A stretch of DNA of 22,259 bases from the NCBI GenBank assembly GCA_049516635.1, contig JBEKSX010000052.1:1-22259 (forward strand). Direction: 5' to 3'. The translations under genes and the position numbers were made by a program. This document shows positions 16,251 through 22,259 of the stretch, piece by piece. The stretch's first letter is position 1. Every line of letters begins with the position of its first letter. The notes under the pieces are model-generated. The model saw only the letters and a list, made by a program, of their open reading frames with translations. It was not told where the DNA came from and made no database searches. The DNA is from JBEKSX01 sp049516635. GTDB lineage: Bacteria; Bacteroidota; Ignavibacteria; Tepidaquicellales; OLB5.

Positions 16251-19200
16251 CTATTTTTATCATTGACTTTCCAATAAAGTACAGGAAGAATGGTAATCGT
16301 CATGAGAAGAAGGCAAATCCCGCCTGCAAAGATCACAATGCCAACCGGAGCCCAAAATGAACTTCCTCCGATTATCATGGGCACAACACCGACAGATGCG
16401 GCAGCTGAAGTTAAAAAGATGGGAATCATTCTTCGCTTGCCGGCATCGTAAGCGGCATCTCTTGCCTCCAGTCCATCAATTTTAAAACGCTGCTCGGCAT
16501 GCTGGAACATCAGGATCGCATTCCTTACTGTCAGACCAAATAACCCAATTATCCCCAATGCCGCCGTAATTCCTACTGTTAAATTTGAAATCCAGAGGCC
16601 GAATACTGCACCGAACATGAACAACATTAATGTGAACAATGAAATTAATGTCAGGCCGAATCTTCCATAAGTGAATAAGAAGAAAAAGAAAATAATAGCA
16701 AATGCTGCAATAATAGCGTAGATAATAGTCCTCAGGTTTTCCTTATCATATTCCGGTTCCCCCCCGATCTGGTATGTTACACCTTTGGGAAGCGCCGGTA
16801 CAATTTCTTTGGCTATCACTTTCCGGATAACAGCGAGTGGCCTGGAAGCTATCACAGCGCGTTTCGTGTCGGCAGTCACCGTTATGGTACGTATACCGTT
16901 TCGACGTACTATACTGTTTTCACCCCACACAGGCGTCACTGTTGCAATCTGGCGTAAGGGTATGCTTACGGTTGGTATAATCGTTGAAATGTAAGTATCC
17001 GAAAGGTCTTCCAGAGTTGCTTTACCATGCTTTTCGCCGGTTTTCAGGACAATCGGAATATTGTCGTTGTTCTCGCTCACGGAGCCCATTGAGAATCCAT
17101 TTGTTATTAACGCAATGTTTGCCGAGATAATGACGCGCGAACCACCCACCTGCGATGAAGCAACCGGGTTAAGAGCTACATCCATCACCGGGAGCGGTTC
17201 TCCCCAATCGGTATGGATATTCGTTAGTTCTGGCATTTTCCGCATCTTCGCCATTAAAAGATCCGCGGCCTTTTTCAGTTCTTCAGCATCTTCTCCGTAA
17301 AAACGGAATTCGAACGAAGGCAGATGCTGAAAGTCTATCTGCTTGAATTTTATATATGCATTACGGAAATGGTGTGCATAAAGATCCGTGTAATCATCCA
17401 GCACGGCCCCGGTCTCACCAGGAGAACCTGTATTGACAATGAATTGTGCATAGTTATCAGAAGGCATCTGGGGCGCATAGGTAATATGAAACCGGGGTGA
17501 AGACATACCCGTAAACTGGGTAATGGATTTGACGCGTTTATCTTTTGAGAGTATTATCCTCATTGAATCGGCAACCTTGGCTGTCTGTACTAAAGGAGTC
17601 CCGTCAGGCAAATGGATCTCAACTGCAAATTGATTGCGTTCTGCAAGAGGACTCATCCTGAATTTAAGATGAGGAATGATAAAAAGGGAGGCCACTATTG
17701 ATAAAATGCCGATGGATATGGTCAGCCATGCATGACGAAAATTCCAGTCAAGCAGCTTTATATAAGCGTCATGAATTTTTTCAGTTATCCTCTTTTTTTC
17801 CGGCTTGACTTTATTTTTCCCGGGTTGCTTGATAATAGCAACTTCGAGAATTGGTACTACAGTTACAGCCAGAACAAGTGATATCATCAGGTTAATGGTA
17901 AAAGTAAAAGGGAAATAATACAGAAATTCAGCCCACTGGCCTTTAAACAGTACCAGCAGGGGATAAAATATCAGACAGATGCACGTTGTTGCAAGAAACA
18001 TGGGCATAAAGTACTTATGGGCACTTTCAACAGCTGCATCCCAGGGCGTATCGCCGTTCCTGATACAATGAATATATCCGTCAATAATAACGATTGAATT
18101 ATCCACAGTCATTCCAAGTACCACAACCAGTGCTGCAAAAGTCACCGTATTCAGAGGTATTCCGAACAGGTACATTATCCCGACCGATATGAAGGTATTA
18201 AGCGGGATGACAATTGCTGCTACCATTGCTGAGCGGAACGGGAAGAGGATAATCACTACCAGGATGACCACTAAAATTGCCATGGACAGGTCCTTGAGGA
18301 ATGACAGAACAGAACCGCTCACTACGTCAGCCTGGTTGGTGATAGTGTCGATTGATACGTCCTGTGGAATACTGGCCTTTTTAAATCCGGAAATTGCATA
18401 TTCGACATCTTTACCAAACTTCACAATATTGTAACCCTCCCTCATCTCGACGGAAAGAACCAGGCACGGATTGCCATTATAAGTAATATATTTATTGTCA
18501 TCAGGATATTCCCTGCTAACCTTTGCCACGTCCCTGACACGTATCATGTTCCCGCCACCGTCGCTGAACAGGATTTGGTCCTCAACTTCTTTAACACCCG
18601 AATAATTGGGAGCCAGATGAACAGGAACTTCCACATCGTTATTTTTAACAGCCCCTCCGGGGGCAAACGATTGGGCAAAAAACTGGGCTGTCAGCATCTT
18701 GTCGCTGATTCCGTATGACGACAGTTTGTCGCGGTCGACGGATACCGTTATCTGTTCCTGCTGTTCCCCGTAAAACCGGATATTGGAAACCGATTCGATA
18801 CGACGCAAGCGGTCCGACATTTCTTCAGCATATTCCTTGAGTTCTTTGTAGGAACGCTTATCCGATTCTATCACCACCAGCAATGCGGAAACATCACCGA
18901 AATCGTCGTTGGCTACAAGTGCCAAGACACCCTGGGGCAGCGACAATTTAAGGGTGGTGAGACCGTGCTTGATCTTTGACCATACTTCGTCCTTGTTCTT
19001 CACATTGTCGTTTAGTTCGACCATGGCGTAGCAGATCCCGTTCTGCGAAGTAGTTATCGTGTAGTTGCGTTTTACTTCGGGATAAGTAAACAGGAACCTC
19101 TCCAGGGGGATTGCGAGCTGTTTTTCCACCTCTTCGGATGTCGCACCCGGATAAACACCGACAATGATGCCCTGACGGATCGTGTATCCGGGAAATTCCT

Positions 19201-19315
19201 GCTTGGGCATAATCAAAAGGGAGATAATGCCTAGAGCAACCAGCAGGCCTGTAAGCAGGAAGACAATGGCGGAATGACTCATCGACCACTGAACGATACT
19301 ATACTTGCGTTTCAT
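16247..19315 (-). CDS. RND-family efflux pump, inner-membrane transporter (AcrB/HAE-like)
   Basis: The 1,022-residue protein has the full RND layout: a first membrane helix (IVFLLTGLLVALGIISLLIM), a large periplasmic porter loop with PGATSEEVEKQLAIPLER, helices 2-6, a second helix 7, a second porter loop, and helices 8-12. The length is typical of AcrB-like pumps. The membrane relay residues differ from AcrB: helix 4 reads GMTVDNSIVIID, so the second of the two aspartates is Asn406 (Asp405 kept), and helix 10 reads GLTVRNAILMF, with Arg931 where AcrB has a lysine. It should use the proton gradient to push drugs, bile-type detergents or metabolites out through the TolC partner. It overlaps the adaptor and the TolC genes by four bases each. 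Confidence 0.93.
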   Translation of the reverse strand: MKRKYSIVQWSMSHSAIVFLLTGLLVALGIISLLIMPKQEFPGYTIRQGIIVGVYPGATSEEVEKQLAIPLERFLFTYPEVKRNYTITTSQNGICYAMVELNDNVKNKDEVWSKIKHGLTTLKLSLPQGVLALVANDDFGDVSALLVVIESDKRSYKELKEYAEEMSDRLRRIESVSNIRFYGEQQEQITVSVDRDKLSSYGISDKMLTAQFFAQSFAPGGAVKNNDVEVPVHLAPNYSGVKEVEDQILFSDGGGNMIRVRDVAKVSREYPDDNKYITYNGNPCLVLSVEMREGYNIVKFGKDVEYAISGFKKASIPQDVSIDTITNQADVVSGSVLSFLKDLSMAILVVILVVIILFPFRSAMVAAIVIPLNTFISVGIMYLFGIPLNTVTFAALVVVLGMTVDNSIVIIDGYIHCIRNGDTPWDAAVESAHKYFMPMFLATTCICLIFYPLLVLFKGQWAEFLYYFPFTFTINLMISLVLAVTVVPILEVAIIKQPGKNKVKPEKKRITEKIHDAYIKLLDWNFRHAWLTISIGILSIVASLFIIPHLKFRMSPLAERNQFAVEIHLPDGTPLVQTAKVADSMRIILSKDKRVKSITQFTGMSSPRFHITYAPQMPSDNYAQFIVNTGSPGETGAVLDDYTDLYAHHFRNAYIKFKQIDFQHLPSFEFRFYGEDAEELKKAADLLMAKMRKMPELTNIHTDWGEPLPVMDVALNPVASSQVGGSRVIISANIALITNGFSMGSVSENNDNIPIVLKTGEKHGKATLEDLSDTYISTIIPTVSIPLRQIATVTPVWGENSIVRRNGIRTITVTADTKRAVIASRPLAVIRKVIAKEIVPALPKGVTYQIGGEPEYDKENLRTIIYAIIAAFAIIFFFFLFTYGRFGLTLISLFTLMLFMFGAVFGLWISNLTVGITAALGIIGLFGLTVRNAILMFQHAEQRFKIDGLEARDAAYDAGKRRMIPIFLTSAAASVGVVPMIIGGSSFWAPVGIVIFAGGICLLLMTITILPVLYWKVNDKNR

Positions 19316-20349
19316 TTCACGTTGATTTTACCGCCTTCGCTGACTTTCTGGTAACCTTCCGTTATAATGCGATCGCCGGCCGAAAGCCCGCTTGTAACGA
19401 CCACACGGTTACCTTTGGCCATGCCGGTTGTGATAATCATTCTTTTCGCCGTTCCCATGTCATCCATCCAAACGAACTTCTTACCGTCGGATGTCGTTTG
19501 CACGATATTAATAGGGACGGTAATCACGCTGGGCCTGTTGCCGGTACTTATAACTATTTTGCAGATCATTCCCGGCAGAAGTTCCCGCTTCGGGTTGGGG
19601 ACTGTGACATAGGCAGGATAGGTATGTGAAATCATGTTCACCGACACGCTTTTTTCAATCCCCGTTCCGTGAAACACTTTGTCCCTGAGTGCTGCCACGG
19701 TTATTTCAGATTTGCACCCGGCCGGGATCAGGGATATTTCACCCTCGGGCACCGAAATACCTGCCTTTACGGAACTGACGTCCAAAATCGTCAGTACTGG
19801 TTTCCCAATTAGGGCATTCTCTCCGGTTTCCGCCATTGTTTTGCCAACCACCCCGCTGACCGGCGAGTAAAGGGTGCAATTCTTCAGGTTCTTCTTCGTG
19901 ATGTTGTACGACGATTGCGCCTGCTGAAGCTTGGTCTCGATGTCGACCATCTGAACCTCCGGCAGACTCCCCTTGTCATAAATGGATTTGAGACGCTTGT
20001 ACCCGTCCTGGGCTTGTCTCAGGGTTGCTTCGGCGGCATCGAGCATATCCTGTGCCGAAATTGGATCGAGCTTTGCAAGCAACTGCCCGGCCGAAACGAA
20101 ATCGCCTTCCGAGACATAAATCTTATCAATAGTCCCCAGTGTCGGGAAACCAAGTGCCGTTGAAGATCTTTCTTCGATTACACCGACATAATCCAGTGTA
20201 GTTGCTGCATTTGATTCTACCACTGTTTCGACAGTAACGTTCATTGAAGGATCGTTTTTTTCAGGCTGCCTGCCGTGCGTACAGCCGTATATTACAGCAA
20301 CTGATAGAACAAATGCAGTACATTTTGATTTTAAAAAATATGTTTTCAT
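19312..20349 (-). CDS. RND efflux periplasmic adaptor (HlyD/MFP family), lipoprotein
   Basis: I place the start at the ATG 20349 (345 residues) because it begins a lipoprotein signal, KTYFLKSKCTAFVLSVAVIYGC, with Cys23 as the lipidated residue. An upstream in-frame start at 20460 would bury this signal behind 37 residues. The mature protein has the adaptor domains in mirrored order: a beta-barrel strand, a lipoyl half with GTIDKIYVSEGDFVSAGQLL, a helical hairpin with LRQAQDGYKRLKSIYDKGSL and KLQQAQSSYNITKKNL, the second lipoyl half CTLYSPVSGVVGKTMAETGE, and the C-terminal barrel and membrane-proximal domain. It bridges the pump and the TolC duct in the periplasm. It is the first gene of the operon, divergent from the AraC gene. 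Confidence 0.93.
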   Translation of the reverse strand: MKTYFLKSKCTAFVLSVAVIYGCTHGRQPEKNDPSMNVTVETVVESNAATTLDYVGVIEERSSTALGFPTLGTIDKIYVSEGDFVSAGQLLAKLDPISAQDMLDAAEATLRQAQDGYKRLKSIYDKGSLPEVQMVDIETKLQQAQSSYNITKKNLKNCTLYSPVSGVVGKTMAETGENALIGKPVLTILDVSSVKAGISVPEGEISLIPAGCKSEITVAALRDKVFHGTGIEKSVSVNMISHTYPAYVTVPNPKRELLPGMICKIVISTGNRPSVITVPINIVQTTSDGKKFVWMDDMGTAKRMIITTGMAKGNRVVVTSGLSAGDRIITEGYQKVSEGGKINVK

Positions 20350-20371
20350 TATTAACACGTTGGATTTATCA

Positions 20372-20390
20372 AATTTCGCATTGCAAAATT
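20372..20390. promoter_or_regulatory. Palindrome upstream of the efflux operon, candidate operator
   Basis: AATTTCGCATTGCAAAATT is a near-palindrome: eight of nine arm positions pair (AATTT, GCA / TGC, AAATT), with one mismatched pair and an unpaired centre. It lies 23 bases upstream of the adaptor start, in the divergent region shared with the AraC gene. The position suits a regulator site or an mRNA leader hairpin. Which protein binds is inference. Confidence 0.35.
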
Positions 20391-20488
20391 CGATAATTAG
20401 ATCATGGTAAGAAGTTCTATCAAACTGATAATTTATTCTATTAGTCGGATAATATGGCAATATCCATTAATTTTTCATTAATTGTTGT

Positions 20489-20496
20489 TATTTTTG
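20489..20496 (+). promoter_or_regulatory. Candidate -7 element of the AraC gene
   Basis: TATTTTTG matches the TAnnTTTG consensus and lies 26 bases before the ATG at 20522, so the transcript would start about 20 bases ahead of the gene. No clear TTTG -33 box is seen at the right spacing, which fits a promoter needing an activator or chance in AT-rich sequence. Confidence 0.33.
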
Positions 20497-20521
20497 TCGA
20501 ATATTAAATTCTCGGCTAAAT

Positions 20522-21448
20522 ATGGATAATAAAAAACCAATCAGTTTTTCACTTGAATCACTGGGTAAAATGAATATATTACCCGAGGATAGTTTCCAGT
20601 CATCCTATCGCGGTTGTTTTTTTACCCGGGTCGATTCGCTGATGGACGAAAAAATCAATATTTTAAAAGATCCTTGCCGGATCAACGCCTATATCGCTTT
20701 GCTATGCATCGAAGGCAGCGTTGAGATCATTTCCAACCTGAAACGATTTAAAATCGAAAAGAACTGCCTATACGTGAGCATGCCGAAGGACATTATCCAG
20801 CTTTGCGGGTTGAATGATTGCAAATTATATGTTACTTCCTTTGATGATGATTTCTTCCGTAATATCACTTATGATTACAACATGTTGCTTTCGGTCTTTA
20901 TCGGGATACAGAAACATCCCTGCGTCCAGCTTACCCAACTGGAAGCAGCCTGTCTTGAAAATACATTTCTATCATTGAAAAACGATCTTGAGACATTCAA
21001 GGGATTGAATTATTATAACGAGATAGCAATGAGCTACATCAATCTCGCGATGTACAAAGCCTGTTCCTTTATCAATCATTCCTTGGAACTTCAGCCAGAA
21101 GACGAAAAAATGGTCAATAAACGCAGTGAGGAGTACTTCAATAAATTTATGTCGCTGCTCAGTCAGTATTTCAGGAGCGAACGTACCATTGAGTTTTACG
21201 CTTCAAAGCTCTTCATCACCCCCAAGTACATGACCTCCCTGATTAAGAAAACAAGCGGCAGATGTGCCATGGAGTGGATAAACGAATGCGTGGTCATGGA
21301 AGCAAAGCATTTGCTGCGACATTCCGACATGAGTATCCAGGGTATTTCGGAATATCTGAATTTTTCAAACCAGTCCTTTTTCGCCCAGTATTTTAAAAGG
21401 TTTACACACTGTTCTCCTTCGGAATACAGGGCACGGCCGTTATTATGA
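20522..21448 (+). CDS. AraC-family transcriptional regulator, divergent from the efflux operon
   Basis: The 308-residue protein has an N-terminal cupin-like sensing region (about 20-130, including a strand-rich AYIALLCIEGSVEIISNLKRF and LYVSMPKDIIQL), a helical linker, and a C-terminal AraC double helix-turn-helix at about 205-305. The DNA-binding part shows the family landmarks: FYASKLFITPKYMTSLIKKT for the first helix-turn-helix, and IQGISEYLNFSNQSFFAQYFK followed by the closing FTHCSPSEYR for the second. It has no periplasmic domain, so it senses a cytosolic signal. It is transcribed away from the adaptor-RND-TolC operon with a 172-base intergenic region between, the usual layout for a local regulator of such an operon, most likely an activator. 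The ligand is unknown. Confidence 0.92.
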   Translation: MDNKKPISFSLESLGKMNILPEDSFQSSYRGCFFTRVDSLMDEKINILKDPCRINAYIALLCIEGSVEIISNLKRFKIEKNCLYVSMPKDIIQLCGLNDCKLYVTSFDDDFFRNITYDYNMLLSVFIGIQKHPCVQLTQLEAACLENTFLSLKNDLETFKGLNYYNEIAMSYINLAMYKACSFINHSLELQPEDEKMVNKRSEEYFNKFMSLLSQYFRSERTIEFYASKLFITPKYMTSLIKKTSGRCAMEWINECVVMEAKHLLRHSDMSIQGISEYLNFSNQSFFAQYFKRFTHCSPSEYRARPLL

Positions 21449-21572
21449 TAGCATGGTAACGGATTACAAGTCCGCATTGTTGAGCGGATGATCGATAAGT
21501 ACCAGCAGTGGAAAGTAACGCTCATTTCCTCGATAAAATCAACCCCTTTTATGAAAATGAAAAAATTCTGGA

Positions 21573-21591
21573 TGCAAATTTGTGCAGTAAG
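21573..21591 (+). repeat. 19-base dispersed motif, third in order
   Basis: TGCAAATTTGTGCAGTAAG, again exactly 306 bases before the start of the secreted gene, as in the first unit. It is followed by GCAC, which can pair with GTGC inside the motif, a different local hairpin from that of copy 1. Confidence 0.6.
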
Positions 21592-21653
21592 GGGAGCACA
21601 AGTGGACAAAGCGGCAGAAATGTTCCCTTTTTCTTTTACTGGCAAGGGATACA

Positions 21654-21682
21654 GTGGTTGCAACACTAATGGATATAACCAT
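21654..21682 (+). repeat. Leader hairpin, copy 2
   Basis: GTGGTTG (21654-21660) and TAACCAT (21676-21682) pair as RNA through two G-U wobbles, at the first and last stem positions, where copy 1 has A-U pairs. The 15-base loop differs at one position. Confidence 0.45.
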
Positions 21683-21878
21683 TTATCAAATCATTCTCCA
21701 TAGAACAACAATGATAATCTGATGCAATTGATGTCGTATTAAACAGGCAGATAAACATACGTTGGCTAAAACTCGTGAAATTGATCAAACAAAATTGATT
21801 CTAAGGGTTTGCTATTTAGATTTCATAAAATTGGTTATTTTTAATGACGAAAAAGTAAATAGTTAATATTGGAATGAC

Positions 21879-22259
21879 ATGAACAGAAAAGCAGTTACAT
21901 ATTCTGTGAGCCTGCTTCTATTGCTCTTTTTTCTGCTGATTGTTCAGGGGCAAAGACTCCTGCTCAATGCCAGTGAAATAGATCAGAAATTCTCCCAGGT
22001 ATGGAAAACCAGTGAAGCGTCCAGAAAAAAATATTCTTGGAAGGCCAAGACAGAAGTCACAAGAGATGACAAGGTAATGCAGGTACTCATTGAGGAAATT
22101 TCCTACGAATCAAAAGGACTGCAGATCCGAAAAGTAATCAGCAATCAGGAGGCTCCACTTCCCTCGACTGTTTTTATCCGCCAGATAGCCGAAAATCAGA
22201 AGTCTAAAATCGTTGCTTTTATGAGTGACCTCCGTATTTTCCTTGAAAAATATGCTCTT
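21879..22259 (+). CDS. Secreted or membrane-anchored protein of unknown function, copy 2, truncated by window edge
   Basis: The frame runs from the ATG at 21879 to the right edge, 127 codons without a stop. The protein starts MNRKAVTYSVSLLLLLFFLL and is the same as the copy at 13318 from about residue 27 to 127; the changes A7T, L10V, V12L, P19L, Q24G and K26R all lie in the signal segment. After codon 33 the few DNA differences are all synonymous. This shows selection or recent gene conversion on the mature part. Nothing in the visible part suggests decay. Function is unknown, as for copy 1. Confidence 0.75.
   Translation, partial: MNRKAVTYSVSLLLLLFFLLIVQGQRLLLNASEIDQKFSQVWKTSEASRKKYSWKAKTEVTRDDKVMQVLIEEISYESKGLQIRKVISNQEAPLPSTVFIRQIAENQKSKIVAFMSDLRIFLEKYAL

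Larger units (their letters stand above)
21449..21878. other. Intergenic region with second repeat leader
   Basis: After the AraC stop there is a small inverted repeat TCCGC (21471-21475) / GCGGA (21484-21488) without a T-run, at best a weak terminator. Then come the third 19-base motif, the second leader hairpin and the start of the repeated secreted gene. No other gene was recognised. Confidence 0.5.
21573..22259 (+). repeat. Direct repeat, copy 2, cut by the right window edge
   Basis: It aligns to 13012-13698 over the full visible 687 bases without net gap. Differences are frequent in the first 60 bases and in the signal-peptide codons, and rare after about codon 33. The repeat continues beyond the window. 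Confidence 0.9.

Noticed and set aside
18948..19289. 113-residue minus-strand frame inside the RND gene
   Set aside because: Overlaps the RND pump in another frame; the pump reading has full family support.
20350..20460. Longer adaptor start at 20460
   Set aside because: It would put 37 non-hydrophobic residues before an evident lipoprotein signal and would fill the divergent control region.
21488..21703. 71-residue open frame across the repeat leader, whose end also reads as protein in copy 1
   Set aside because: Copy 1 has a TAG at 13047 in this frame, and most substitutions in the shared end change the amino acid (N to S, Y to C, E to G, L to S), so there is no sign of coding selection.

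Overview
The window reads as FCB-group DNA (Bacteroidota / Ignavibacteriota-Chlorobi relatives). It is AT-rich, its signal peptides often end in A-Q or S-Q, several genes start with little or no Shine-Dalgarno sequence, and some promoters carry the TAnnTTTG -7 element. No rRNA, tRNA, CRISPR array, intact transposase or integrase was seen.

Positions 1 to about 11,800 look like ordinary AT-rich chromosome. A minus-strand S9-type peptidase runs off the left edge. Then, all on the plus strand, come a secreted TPR protein, a YbjQ-family protein, a large CHASE3/four-PAS/HisKA_2 sensor kinase, an MgtC/DUF4010 membrane protein, a DUF2007 protein, TspO, and a tight run of S41 protease, DUF3108 protein and gamma-carbonic anhydrase. 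This stretch ends in a gene start that looks like ybeY and is cut off before its TDVLSF and zinc-histidine motifs.

From about 11,800 to the right edge the character changes: base composition is visibly richer in G+C in several genes, and remnants and repeats appear. A minus-strand metallophosphoesterase lies against the broken ybeY. Next are a secreted protein of unknown function, a decayed TMEM175-type channel fragment (5' truncated, one frameshift), and a complete tripartite efflux operon on the minus strand (lipoprotein adaptor, RND pump, TolC-like outer membrane factor, joined by 4-base overlaps). An AraC-family regulator is divergent from the operon. At the right edge a second, nearly identical copy of the unknown secreted gene begins. 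The two copies are direct repeats 8,561 bases apart and share about 300 bases of non-coding leader, so they bracket the TMEM175 remnant and efflux locus.

The most interesting points are the abrupt ybeY break (genomic-island edge or assembly chimera), the direct repeats with diverged signal peptides but identical mature protein, a 19-base motif found three times at the edges of these units, and a leader hairpin that keeps its pairing through G-U wobbles. The efflux genes probably act as one exporter controlled by the AraC protein. The left-hand genes are mostly envelope maintenance and sensing functions without a single shared pathway.
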